From assembly GCA_029260015.1 (NCBI GenBank), contig JAJDEB010000048.1:1-43219 (forward strand): a stretch of 43,219 nucleotides of DNA. Reading direction: 5' to 3'. Made by a program: the position numbers and the translations under genes. The notes beneath the pieces are model-generated. The model did no database searches. It had not been told where the DNA came from and worked only from the letters and a program-made list of their open reading frames with translations. Positions 1 to 7,375 of this stretch are shown one piece after another. Each line of letters begins with the position of its first letter. The first letter of the stretch is position 1. Origin of the DNA: Phycisphaerae bacterium. Lineage in GTDB: Bacteria > Planctomycetota > Phycisphaerae > UBA1845.

Positions 1-49
1 AGTCGAAGAGGAAACCCTGATGGTCGGCGGAGAGGCGGTGAGGCTCTAA
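1..49 (+). CDS. 3' end of PD-(D/E)XK exonuclease (fragment at contig end)
   Basis: This is the last 15 codons and stop of the exonuclease whose complete copy lies at 42264-43127. It appears here only because the circular genome was opened inside the gene. The stop TAA overlaps the start of the next gene by one base (TAATG), the tight coupling used throughout the genome. Confidence 0.95.
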   Translation, partial: VEEETLMVGGEAVRL

Positions 50-141
50 TGGATGCTCGACTCCTCTACCCGACGAAGTTCATTTCCGCCGCAGAACTCA
101 AGGACAAGGACGTGACCCTGACGGTTCGTCACTTGGTCATG
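1..141. repeat. Terminal direct repeat, left copy (circular contig overlap)
   Basis: These 141 bases are identical to the last 141 bases of the window (43079-43219). The repeat begins inside the exonuclease gene and ends inside the next gene, with no break in either reading frame, so joining the ends gives a continuous circle of 43,078 bp. A length of exactly 141 matches the largest default k-mer of the MEGAHIT assembler, so it is most likely an assembly overlap and not a biological terminal repeat. Confidence 0.95.
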
Positions 142-435
142 GAAGAGATCGCCCGCCAAGGAGGGGGCAAGGAGCGCAAGCCCGTCATGTACTTCGTCGA
201 AACCCTCGCGGCTGCGACCAAGCAGAACGAGCCCGAGAACGAGAAGCGGCTCGTCCTGAACAAGACGAACGCGAAGACTGTTATCAAGCTGCTCGGTCAC
301 GAAACCGACGCATGGAAAGGGAAGAAGATCGTTCTGTTCCCGACCCAGTGTGAAGCGTTCGGGGAAATCGTGGACTGCATCCGGGTGCGCGACGTGTTGC
401 CCCCGCAAACCGAAACCAAAACGAAGGAAGACTAG
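49..435 (+). CDS. Conserved phage recombination-module protein
   Basis: A 128-residue soluble protein. Its central motif (NKTNAKTVIKLLGHETDAWKG, around residues 70-90, followed by a KIVLFPT strand and a C-terminal IRVRD strand) is characteristic of a small family found directly downstream of RecE/Cas4-like exonucleases in many siphovirus and podovirus genomes. Its biochemical role is not established; the beta-rich pattern would suit an OB-fold nucleic-acid-binding protein. The start overlaps the exonuclease stop by one base and the next gene, a DUF669-like protein, follows after 3 bases. Exonuclease, this protein and an ssDNA-binding protein are therefore probably made together. The C-terminus is a charged Thr/Lys/Glu tail. 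Confidence 0.8.
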   Translation: MDARLLYPTKFISAAELKDKDVTLTVRHLVMEEIARQGGGKERKPVMYFVETLAAATKQNEPENEKRLVLNKTNAKTVIKLLGHETDAWKGKKIVLFPTQCEAFGEIVDCIRVRDVLPPQTETKTKED

Positions 436-438
436 AAA

Positions 439-849
439 ATGGTACTTGTCAGCATGTCCGGCAACCTCAAGCCGGGCATAGATCTTTGGGAGGTTGCGTC
501 GATGGCCCACGCGACTAGCGCAGCCGGAAACGGCATGTTCGACATGCAACTCCGACGAGTCCGCAAGGTGAACGAGACGATGCGGCACCGGCTGATGTTC
601 ACCTACGGCATGGGACGACAACAACTCGTCGCTCTCGGCGTGCCCCCTGCTGGCGACCAAGAGGTTGACCCGCCCGCATTTATCGGCAAGCGTGTCTGGG
701 TCGCTACGCTTGTGGAGGAATTCAAAGGTGAGCCCTCGCTCAAGGCCGACATCAAGCAGCTATCGCACGCGGGATTCCAGCCCGAGGCCGACGTGCCGGC
801 AGGGTGTGAAGTGCCGGTCGCGGATCAGACGGAAGGGGTCCCGTTCTAA
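439..849 (+). CDS. DUF669-like single-stranded DNA-binding protein
   Basis: A 136-residue protein. The pattern LKPG-(x)n-SAAGNGMFDMQLRRV near the N-terminus, a central FIGKRVWVATLVEEFKG strand pair and a C-terminus ending in V-P-F resemble the DUF669 family, thought to act as phage ssDNA-binding proteins. The terminal Pro-Phe recalls the protein-interaction tip of bacterial SSB, although the acidic run before it is short. A purine-rich stretch about 10 bases upstream supports the start at 439; ATG 454 is an alternative. Placement between the exonuclease partner and the SF2 helicase fits a recombination and replication role. Family assignment is from pattern recognition only. Confidence 0.65.
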   Translation: MVLVSMSGNLKPGIDLWEVASMAHATSAAGNGMFDMQLRRVRKVNETMRHRLMFTYGMGRQQLVALGVPPAGDQEVDPPAFIGKRVWVATLVEEFKGEPSLKADIKQLSHAGFQPEADVPAGCEVPVADQTEGVPF

Positions 850-853
850 CCCC

Positions 854-2299
854 GTGATTCTCCGCCCCTACCAACACCGCGCGGTAACCGACCTCCGCGC
901 GGCGCTCACCAGGAGCCGGGCCGTCGTGCTCGCGCTCCAGGTGGGCGGGGGGAAAACCGTCATCGCCTGCGAAGTCATCCGGCGCGCCCTCGAGCGCAAC
1001 AGGACCGTCCTGTTCCTCGTACACCGCGTAGAGCTCGTAGAGCAAGCCCTGGAGCGCCTCGCAGCCTTCGGCATCCCGGCGGGCGTCATCAAGGCCGGAT
1101 ACCAGGAGCGGCGCTCCCAGCGCGTCCAGGTGGCCTGTGTGCCTACCCTCATCCGGCGCGAGTATCCCCAGGCCGATCTAGTCATCATCGACGAGGCGCA
1201 CCATGCCGTCTCCGAGTCCTGGGCCAAGATCGTGCGCCACTACTCGAACTCCTGGATCCTCGGAATCACGGCAACGCCCCTGCGCCTGGACGGCAAGAGC
1301 CTGGGGCACATCTTCAACGAGATCGTCGAGCCGGTCACGACCGCGGACCTGATCCGCGACGGCTACCTGATCGAGCCGACCGTCTACGCGCCACCTGCCG
1401 ACTTCTCGGGCGTGCGCAAGCGGGGCGGGGACTACTCGATCCCCGAGCTGTTCGAGCGCGTGTCGCCGCTCTGCGGGCACCTGATAGACACCTGGCGCGA
1501 GACGGCACGGAGTCGGCCCACCCTCGCGTTCGCCGTCAACGTTGAGCACAGCCTGATGCTGGAGCGGGCCGCGCTGAACGCCGGGGTGCGGGCCATGCAC
1601 ATCGACGGGACCTCGAGCAAGCGCGCCCGTTATTTGGCGAACGCTGGCCTGCGCGACGGGTCGATCGAGCTGGTCACTCAATGCGAGCTCTGGACCGAGG
1701 GTATGGATATGCCGTCCCTGGAATGCCTGATCGTCGCGCGCCCTACGAAGTCGCTCAGCCTGCACCGGCAAATGATCGGGCGCGTCATGCGGCCCGCGCC
1801 GGGCAAGACGGATGCAGTCGTACTCGATCACGCGGGGAACCATCACGAACACGGGGCGATCACGGAACACATCGCGTGGTCGCTCGACCTCGAGCCCGAC
1901 AAGGACGCGCCGGCGCCGGGTATCTCGACCTGTCCCGAGTGCTACTGCATCGTGCCAGCGGGTACGAAGGAATGCCCCGAGTGCGGCGCGGAGATCACGG
2001 CCGAGTCGGAACCGACACCGCCCGGGGTGGACAACCCGGGGGAACTGGTCGAGTTCAACCGGACCGCGACGATGGACGAGAAACGGGCGTGGTATACGGA
2101 TCGCGTGCGCGTCGCGTCGGACTGCGGGTACAAGCTCGCGTGGGCGCGGTTCAAGTACAAGGAGGAGTTCGGGGTATGGCCCCGGTTCCGCGCGCTGGAG
2201 AAAGAGCTGTATCGGTGTTCCGGCCACGAAACGGAAACGAAGACCTACGGGCCGCGCGTCGTGGAGCGGTGCGCCCGGTGTTACGTGGAGGTTGGATGA
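854..2299 (+). CDS. Superfamily 2 DEAH-type helicase
   Basis: A 481-residue ATP-dependent helicase or translocase. Counting from the GTG at 854: Q-V-G-G-G-K-T (29-35) is motif I; D-E-A-H (113-116) is motif II; G-I-T-A-T-P (137-142) is motif III; Q-M-I-G-R-V-M-R-P in the C-terminal half is motif VI. A zinc-binding segment follows, with C-P-E-C-Y-C then C-P-E-C about 16 residues later. This is the two-RecA-domain layout of phage RecG/UvsW/Ssl2-like helicases that unwind or remodel forks and recombination intermediates. The frame stays open upstream to 665, but that overlaps the previous gene; GTG 854 sits just after its stop and begins directly with the conserved L-R-P-Y-Q element. The stop overlaps the next start. 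Confidence 0.93.
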   Translation: MILRPYQHRAVTDLRAALTRSRAVVLALQVGGGKTVIACEVIRRALERNRTVLFLVHRVELVEQALERLAAFGIPAGVIKAGYQERRSQRVQVACVPTLIRREYPQADLVIIDEAHHAVSESWAKIVRHYSNSWILGITATPLRLDGKSLGHIFNEIVEPVTTADLIRDGYLIEPTVYAPPADFSGVRKRGGDYSIPELFERVSPLCGHLIDTWRETARSRPTLAFAVNVEHSLMLERAALNAGVRAMHIDGTSSKRARYLANAGLRDGSIELVTQCELWTEGMDMPSLECLIVARPTKSLSLHRQMIGRVMRPAPGKTDAVVLDHAGNHHEHGAITEHIAWSLDLEPDKDAPAPGISTCPECYCIVPAGTKECPECGAEITAESEPTPPGVDNPGELVEFNRTATMDEKRAWYTDRVRVASDCGYKLAWARFKYKEEFGVWPRFRALEKELYRCSGHETETKTYGPRVVERCARCYVEVG

Positions 2300-2676
2300 T
2301 GAGCGTCTGGAGTAGCGAGCCGCCGAGGGTGGCGGGGTGGTATTGGGTCTGGTTCAAGGACTTGGAAAGGCTCGTACTCCTGATAGAAGGGGACACAGTT
2401 CACCTGAGCGGGTCTGAGTTTTCGGCAAAGGATTCCGCTGCCAGAGGTGCAATCAGGTTCGGACCCCGCGTGCCCCCCGTCGGAACGCTGTCCGCGAGAG
2501 AAGACGTCTTGGCCCTGGCCCGCCAGATCGACCGGGAATTCAACCCCGCAGGGTGGGAGGTCGACATGCCTGAACGGCTGGGCGGCGAGAAGTTGATGGA
2601 CCGGCTGTGTGGACTTGAATCCCTAATCGCCGCCCTCGACGCCGCCCGCGCGAAGGAGGCCGACGATGCCGAGTAA
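2296..2676 (+). CDS. Hypothetical protein with PxxAGWYW motif
   Basis: A 126-residue protein beginning Met-Met (second ATG at 2299). The N-terminal segment with Pro-Pro-Arg-Val-Ala-Gly-Trp-Tyr-Trp resembles the P-G-W-Y-W motif of the protein at 3821-4090, so the two may be distant paralogues of a small phage family related in style to DUF551. The C-terminal half is helical and charged. Its last codons (KEADDAE) lie in a junction sequence repeated almost exactly at 39599-39625 on the other strand. The start overlaps the helicase stop. Function unknown. Confidence 0.75.
   Translation: MMSVWSSEPPRVAGWYWVWFKDLERLVLLIEGDTVHLSGSEFSAKDSAARGAIRFGPRVPPVGTLSAREDVLALARQIDREFNPAGWEVDMPERLGGEKLMDRLCGLESLIAALDAARAKEADDAE
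2650..2676 (+). repeat. Stop/start junction repeat, copy shared with 39599-39625
   Basis: Twenty-seven bases (GCGAAGGAGGCC, two variable bases, CGATGCCGAGTAA) containing the ribosome-binding site, the end of one gene and the start of the next. The other copy lies on the minus strand at 39599-39625; 25 of 27 bases agree although the adjoining genes are unrelated. Confidence 0.8.
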
Positions 2677-3664
2677 GGACATTGTGGCGCAGGCGCGGGA
2701 TGCGGCTGCTGGCTCGAAGCGCGAAGACTGGCTGATGCCTGTCGAGAGGTACTTTGTCCTCCTCACCGCCCTGGCCGACGAGGTAGAGCGGTTGGGGACA
2801 TTCGTGTTCGAGTCCCAGGAGGGCGCAACTTTCGACCTCTTGGGTGGGCTTGGCTTGAAGGGCGAGACGCTCTTGAAGCGCGTGGAAGACTACGGGAGGC
2901 GAACGCTAGAACTGCGCGTGCGCGTCCGAGACCTCGAAACGCTCGCCGACGAGCACGACGCCGCGATGGATCGGAAGTCGGATCGCATCATCGAGCTGCA
3001 AGCCGAGGTGGAGCGGTTGCGGGGTGACTTCTTGGACGCGGCGGACGTGCCTGCCGACGAGTTCGCGAAGGTGCGCGGCAAGTACGGGCGCGACCATGCT
3101 AAGGCGTGCTGCCCGCTCGGTGGTGCTCGCGCCGAACTCGCCCGCCTGCGGAAGCAAGCGTCGGTCACCTGGCGCCCCATCTACACGACGCGACCGCATC
3201 AGGGGGATTGCTTGTACTGCAACTTCTCGCGGGATTGGCACGACCCCGCGCCGTCTGAACCAGACGGACCCCTCTACTGCCGCGAGACGTTCCCCGAGAT
3301 CAATCAACGCCTGCGCGATGAGCACGCGGACACGATGGACGAGCTGGCGAAAGAGCGGCAGGAAAGCGAGACGTGGCGAAAGGCGTCCGACGACTGCGCG
3401 ACCATCTGCCGCAAGCGGGACGAGGAACTGCACCAATCGGAACTCCAGCGCAAAGCCAACCTTCGCTGGCTGGATGGGATCCGCCACAAGCAACGCGCTC
3501 TCAAGAAACAGAACGTAGAGCACCGCGCCACCATCGCCCAGCTCCGCCGCGAGCTGGAGGAGGCGCGGGCGGGTGGGATTGCGCTCGCTCCGCCGAGGGA
3601 GAGTGAACCCTTCGACCTCAGCGACATGGACCTCACCGACGCCGACCTGGACCTACTACGATGA
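2666..3664 (+). CDS. Coiled-coil early protein with CxxC element
   Basis: A 332-residue, highly charged protein, largely coiled coil (about residues 70-130 and 230-310). A central cysteine-rich stretch has G-D-C-L-Y-C-N-F followed about 20 residues later by Y-C-R-E, which could bind zinc. The C-terminal ...DLSDMDLTDADLD... is acidic. The architecture recalls Ea22-like or tail-length-independent early proteins of siphoviruses, but I do not recognise a specific family. The start ATG overlaps the preceding gene by 11 bases, with GAAGGAGG just upstream as ribosome-binding site; that site and start form part of the repeated junction described in the findings. Confidence 0.75.
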   Translation: MPSKDIVAQARDAAAGSKREDWLMPVERYFVLLTALADEVERLGTFVFESQEGATFDLLGGLGLKGETLLKRVEDYGRRTLELRVRVRDLETLADEHDAAMDRKSDRIIELQAEVERLRGDFLDAADVPADEFAKVRGKYGRDHAKACCPLGGARAELARLRKQASVTWRPIYTTRPHQGDCLYCNFSRDWHDPAPSEPDGPLYCRETFPEINQRLRDEHADTMDELAKERQESETWRKASDDCATICRKRDEELHQSELQRKANLRWLDGIRHKQRALKKQNVEHRATIAQLRRELEEARAGGIALAPPRESEPFDLSDMDLTDADLDLLR

Positions 3665-3828
3665 TCCCCTACAACGTGCGCATCCGGCGCGGGCGGAAGG
3701 TGGGTGCGGAGCGGTTCAAGCGTATGCCTCACGCTTTCGTCCGGTGGGGAGGGCCTTGCGTCCGTTGCGGGACAGACTCTTCTCGGACCCACTACGTGTA
3801 CTGCCCCGGGAGGCCGTCCGATGGGTGA
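3661..3828 (+). CDS. Small zinc-ribbon-like protein (55 aa)
   Basis: A 55-residue basic protein whose ATG overlaps the previous stop (ATGA). C-V-R-C at residues 33-36 and a later Y-C at 48, with a histidine at 44, suggest a small zinc-binding knuckle. The Arg/Lys-rich N-terminus could contact nucleic acid. It ends by overlapping the next ATG by 8 bases. Coding is supported by its exact fit into the chain of overlapping genes. Function unknown. Confidence 0.65.
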   Translation: MIPYNVRIRRGRKVGAERFKRMPHAFVRWGGPCVRCGTDSSRTHYVYCPGRPSDG

Positions 3829-4090
3829 CAAACAGCGGAGGCGAGAAAAGGAGCGTGGCGAGGGCTTCGCTGACTTGCTGATGAACCCGGATCTAGAGAA
3901 GTCGCCCCCCGTCGCCTGGACCACGACCGCGCCAACCGAGCCGGGGTGGTACTGGCTGGTCGCGGATGGAACTGCCGCTCGCGTCGTCGATGTCTGGTTT
4001 GCAAACGGGAAGCTGTACTGGGGCCAGAACGGGACGCTGCGCCCGACACTTCTCTGGTACCCCGTCCCGATCGAGGAGCCCCCGCGGTGA
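3821..4090 (+). CDS. Hypothetical protein, PGWYW family
   Basis: An 89-residue protein with a strongly basic N-terminus (KQRRREKERG) followed by a domain rich in Trp/Tyr (EPGWYWLVADG, GKLYWGQNG, LLWYPV). The same P-G-W-Y-W element occurs in many small accessory phage proteins and, in looser form, in the product at 2296-2676. The ATG overlaps the preceding gene by 8 bases. Its final codons (EEPPR plus stop) make up one copy of a 16-base junction repeat whose second copy ends the next gene. Confidence 0.7.
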   Translation: MGDKQRRREKERGEGFADLLMNPDLEKSPPVAWTTTAPTEPGWYWLVADGTAARVVDVWFANGKLYWGQNGTLRPTLLWYPVPIEEPPR

Positions 4091-4332
4091 AGTGGATCAG
4101 CGCCAAGGAACAACTGCCTGAATTCAATGAGTACGTTCTAGTCTGGACGCCGCACATGCCCTGGGGCTCTGATAGCCCAACAGTTTTTGCCTCGGTCGCT
4201 TGCCGGGAAGCTGTGAGGGGGCATGAATGCGCAAACAACAAGGGCGTCGGCTTTGAGTGGTCCCCCTTTGGCCCCGGCCGCTACTGGGGCTGGGAAGTTA
4301 CGCACTGGGCGAAGGTGGAGCCCCCGCGATGA
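4075..4332 (+). repeat. Direct junction repeats flanking the DUF551 gene
   Basis: GGAGCCCCCGCG[G/A]TGA occurs at 4075-4090 and 4317-4332, at the two ends of the DUF551 gene. Fifteen of 16 bases agree. Each copy supplies the EPPR-stop end of one gene and the overlapping start of the next. Confidence 0.7.
4087..4332 (+). CDS. DUF551 family protein
   Basis: An 81-residue protein with the DUF551 signature: W-I-S-A-K-E-Q-L-P at the N-terminus, E-Y-V-L-V-W central strand and a C-terminal V-T-H-W-A-K-V-E-P-P. DUF551 proteins are frequent accessory genes in phage early regions and their function is unknown. The GTG start at 4087 forms a GTGA overlap with the previous stop; the frame is open further upstream but only as an overlap with the neighbour. 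The whole gene is bracketed by near-identical 16-base junctions (4075-4090 and 4317-4332), which suggests it moved as a cassette. Confidence 0.85.
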   Translation: MKWISAKEQLPEFNEYVLVWTPHMPWGSDSPTVFASVACREAVRGHECANNKGVGFEWSPFGPGRYWGWEVTHWAKVEPPR

Positions 4333-4526
4333 GGATTCTACGCGTCGATTTCGCTGTCCCCGAAAGCGTGGTCCGCAAGTGGGAGCGCCAAGGCTACGTG
4401 CCGGTAGACCCCAGCGTGTCCCTGCGGGTCGGGAAGTCTTTGATAAAACCGATTGGGGGGCGCATCACGTGGCAGACGATCAGCCGGCGCGACGCCACGC
4501 GCGCCAGAAACAAAATGACCCCGTGA
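4329..4526 (+). CDS. Hypothetical protein (65 aa)
   Basis: A 65-residue basic protein (theme MRILRVDFAVPESVVRKW...) with no family I recognise. Its ATG overlaps the DUF551 stop (ATGA) and its own stop overlaps the GTG of the VRR-NUC gene (GTGA), so it is a translationally coupled member of the operon. Upstream in-frame codons exist but would overlap the whole DUF551 gene. Confidence 0.65.
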   Translation: MRILRVDFAVPESVVRKWERQGYVPVDPSVSLRVGKSLIKPIGGRITWQTISRRDATRARNKMTP

Positions 4527-4837
4527 CCAACCCGCACACCGAACTCGTACACGCCATCCTCCTCGAGTACGGATCCCGCCCCGACATGCGCCTGTGGAAA
4601 GTCAACAACGGCGCCGCTCGCACTAACACCGGGCGCGTCCTCAAGTTCGGTATCCCCGACCATCCCGACATCGGCGGCATTCAGACGGGCGGCCGGTACG
4701 TCGCCATAGAGTGCAAGACCGGTAACGCCGTGCTCTCCAAGGGACAACGCTCGTTCCGCGCCATGTTCGAGGCGATGGGCGGACTGTACGTGCTGGCGCG
4801 ATCCGTTGACGATGTAGAAACAGAACTGAACCCATGA
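4523..4837 (+). CDS. VRR-NUC domain nuclease
   Basis: A 104-residue stand-alone VRR-NUC protein, a branch of the PD-(D/E)XK superfamily that includes FAN1 and phage Holliday-junction-type nucleases. Visible motifs are E7 in the first helix, the G-I-P-D-H-P-D-I loop (44-51, acidic D46/D49), and I-E-C-K (62-65) as the E-x-K catalytic pair, followed by Q75 in K-G-Q-R. It would cut branched DNA during replication or before packaging. GTG 4523 gives a GTGA overlap and the expected family length. The neighbouring primase-polymerase starts within its stop. Confidence 0.9.
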   Translation: MTNPHTELVHAILLEYGSRPDMRLWKVNNGAARTNTGRVLKFGIPDHPDIGGIQTGGRYVAIECKTGNAVLSKGQRSFRAMFEAMGGLYVLARSVDDVETELNP

Positions 4838-7152
4838 CCGACCCGATCACACTCGCGTTCCAACACAACCTAGGCCCCTGGCTCATGGCCCTGCACGGCA
4901 AGGTTCCCGCCTTCGACGGCTGGCGCACCCTCGGGCCAGTCACCGAGGACACCGTCCGCGAGTGGATCGACATCGGATACAACCTCGGATTCCGAACCGG
5001 CATCGAGTCCGGTGTCGTGGTCATCGACGACGATCGAGTCAAGTACGGTGAGGAACCCTACCCCGCGCCTGCGACCGAGCTCGTAGCCCTCTCCCCGTCC
5101 GGGTCGCGCCACTACTACTACGCTGCGCCCGATCCCTGCCCCCGGAACTCCGCTTCCCAACTCGCGCCGCACGTCGACGTCCGCGGCGAGGGCGGATACG
5201 TCGTCTTCCCTGGGTCGGCCCACGCGGAGCATGGCACGCCGTACGTCTGGGACAGCTTCGGCACTCCCGCGGCGTACCCCGCTGCCCCTACGATCGTCAA
5301 CATGGACGCCGAACCCGAGCCGCGCGGGGCCGGGTACGCGGATACGGCACTCCTCCAAGAAGTCCACCGCGTCCGCACCGCCACGCCTGGGGCGCGAAAC
5401 GATCAGCTAAACCGGGCCGCCTTCTCCCTGGGGCAGCTCGTCGCCGGGGGGGAACTCGACCGGGGGACCGTGACCGAGCAACTGACCGCGGCCGCAAAAC
5501 TCGCCGGCGACGGGGGGCGCGGAGAGGATCGCAAAATAGCCGGGACCATCAGTTCAGGGCTGACGGCCGGCGCGCAGCATCCGAGAACTGCACCGGCTCC
5601 TGAGGCCCGTAAAGAGGGGTCAGCCACGTCTACGGTATCAGAAACCGCGCGCGCCAATCCTAGTTCCCGGCCCGAGGTACTCACCCCCGGTGCGCACCAG
5701 CTCCCCCCCGAGGGCGAGTACCTGGAACAAGGCTCAGACCTCTTCGCGGCCCAATGCCTCGACCGGATCCCACCCGGCGCGCTCTACCGCCGTGCCCAGG
5801 TCGTCGGGGAGATCCACGGGGACGCATTCCAGCCCGTGAAACCCGACAGAATGCGGACCATCACCGACCAGCACGTGCGGCTAGGAGCGGGCCGCGAGAA
5901 CAAGGACGGCACGCACTCGGTCCAGTTCCGATCCTGCTCCCGCGACCATGCCTCCCTCGTCCTGGCCTACGCTGAGACCCAGGGCAAGATCCGCGAGCTC
6001 CGCCAGATTGCGAACCACCCCATCACGGTTGGCCCCGACTTCACCCTGGCCGAACCGGGCTGGAACGCGGACCACGGGGTCTACCGCACCGACGACGGGC
6101 TCGACCTGCCCGACCTCGACCTCGAGTCAGCCCGGGCCGTGCTCGAGGATCTGGTCGTGGACTTCCCATTCGCCACACCCGCCGACCGGGCCAACTTCTT
6201 CGGGCTGCTCCTGACCCCGATCCTGCGGCCCAGCCTGGACGGCAATACCCCGATGCACCTGGTCGGCTCGCCCGTGGAGCGCACCGGCAAGTCCAAGCTC
6301 ATCGAATCCGTGTTCGGGGGCGTGATCCAGGGCCGGCCACTCGAGGCCACACCGTTCGGCGTCCGCGAGGAGGAGCGCGAGAAGCGAATCTTCTCCCTGG
6401 TCCTGGGGGGCGACTCGCTCTGTCACCTGGACAACCTGACCGAGTTCCTGGGGTCCGCCAGCCTGGCCAGCCTGCTCACCGCAACCCAGATTCGAAACCG
6501 GCTCCTGGGGGGCAACAGGATGGTATCCGTGCCCAACTCCATGACGATCGTCGGCTCTTCGAACAACATGCACGCATCGGGCGAGATTGCGAAACGCATC
6601 GTGCCTATCATCCTCGTGCCGGCCACGGAGAGCCCCGAGAGCCGCCAGGACTTCGCGCACCCCGATCTGGGGGCATTCATCCTCTCCGAGCGTCCGAGGG
6701 CCTTAGCGGCGCTCCTGCGGCTCGTAGAGGCCTGGAAAGGCGCCGGCCGCCCGCTCTCTCGCAAACCCCTCGGCGGGTTCGAACGCTGGGCTAGTGTCGT
6801 CGGGGGCATCCTCGAGCACGCCGGCTACCCGGAATGGCTAGAAAATCTGGCCACGTGGCGCGGTGGGTCGGATGACTTCTCCGGCGAGCTCCGGGAGTTC
6901 GTAAACGCCTGGCACGCGGCGCACCTGGAGACCGACGTAGAAACCGGGGTGCTGTTCGACCTGGCCGACCGGCTCGAGCTGTTCCAGGGGATCACGAGCC
7001 AATCCACGGACCGCGGCCGGCGCACGTCGTTCGGAATGCGCGTCTTGAATGCGATCGTGGATCGGGTCGTGGGCGAGTTCAGGATTCAGAGTCGGGGGAA
7101 GGGTTCGCGGCGCCGGCTGCGGTTGGCGTCCGAACCTCGTCGATCCGATTGA
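4834..7152 (+). CDS. Primase-polymerase fused to AAA+/SF3-like replicative ATPase
   Basis: A 772-residue replication protein. Residues 1-150 match the bifunctional DNA primase/polymerase N-terminal (Prim-Pol) domain: acidic V-V-I-D-D-D (62-67), S-G-S-R-H-Y-Y-Y (89-96) and D-V-R-G-E-G-G-Y-V-V-F-P-G-S (115-128). A low-complexity linker (about 215-290) follows. The C-terminal half has an ATPase core: S-P-V-E-R-T-G-K-S (around 479-487) as Walker A, a hydrophobic strand ending in H-L-D-N-L (around 532-536) as Walker B, and I-V-G-S-S-N-N as sensor strand with an arginine soon after. It should prime, and perhaps extend, DNA and drive unwinding. No other DNA polymerase is encoded, so elongation relies on this protein or on the host. 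The 3' end overlaps the antisense regulator gene by 74 bases. Confidence 0.9.
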   Translation: MTDPITLAFQHNLGPWLMALHGKVPAFDGWRTLGPVTEDTVREWIDIGYNLGFRTGIESGVVVIDDDRVKYGEEPYPAPATELVALSPSGSRHYYYAAPDPCPRNSASQLAPHVDVRGEGGYVVFPGSAHAEHGTPYVWDSFGTPAAYPAAPTIVNMDAEPEPRGAGYADTALLQEVHRVRTATPGARNDQLNRAAFSLGQLVAGGELDRGTVTEQLTAAAKLAGDGGRGEDRKIAGTISSGLTAGAQHPRTAPAPEARKEGSATSTVSETARANPSSRPEVLTPGAHQLPPEGEYLEQGSDLFAAQCLDRIPPGALYRRAQVVGEIHGDAFQPVKPDRMRTITDQHVRLGAGRENKDGTHSVQFRSCSRDHASLVLAYAETQGKIRELRQIANHPITVGPDFTLAEPGWNADHGVYRTDDGLDLPDLDLESARAVLEDLVVDFPFATPADRANFFGLLLTPILRPSLDGNTPMHLVGSPVERTGKSKLIESVFGGVIQGRPLEATPFGVREEEREKRIFSLVLGGDSLCHLDNLTEFLGSASLASLLTATQIRNRLLGGNRMVSVPNSMTIVGSSNNMHASGEIAKRIVPIILVPATESPESRQDFAHPDLGAFILSERPRALAALLRLVEAWKGAGRPLSRKPLGGFERWASVVGGILEHAGYPEWLENLATWRGGSDDFSGELREFVNAWHAAHLETDVETGVLFDLADRLELFQGITSQSTDRGRRTSFGMRVLNAIVDRVVGEFRIQSRGKGSRRRLRLASEPRRSD

Positions 7153-7375
7153 GGTAACGCATGATCGCCTCGCGGACGAACTGGCTGACGCTGACCTTGA
7201 GGAACTGACACGCGCCAAAGACGCGCTCGTGCTCGTCCAGCGTGATGCTGCTAGTGACCTTGGAAGAGAGCCGCTCCTCGGCTGTCATGGGCGGTCGTCC
7301 GCGCCTCTTCTCACCGGGCTCCTGGTAGTAGGAACGTGAACGGTACGCGGTCGAATCATATCCACCATGTTGCAT
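7079..7375 (-). CDS. Ribbon-helix-helix (CopG-type) transcriptional regulator
   Basis: A 98-residue protein. Residues 38-76 (SKVTSSITLDEHERVFGACQ then a second helix VSVSQFVREAIMRYL) have the strand-helix-helix pattern of Arc/CopG/MetJ DNA-binding proteins, preceded by a basic R-R-G-R-P-P arm. It should act as a dimer on palindromic operators. ATG 7375 was chosen because AAGGGA lies 7 bases upstream; the frame stays open for 67 more codons without a better start. The gene is transcribed against the replication operon and its last 74 bases are antisense to the primase-polymerase. It may control the adjacent structured intergenic DNA. Target unproven. Confidence 0.8.
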   Translation of the reverse strand: MQHGGYDSTAYRSRSYYQEPGEKRRGRPPMTAEERLSSKVTSSITLDEHERVFGACQFLKVSVSQFVREAIMRYLNRIDEVRTPTAAGAANPSPDSES

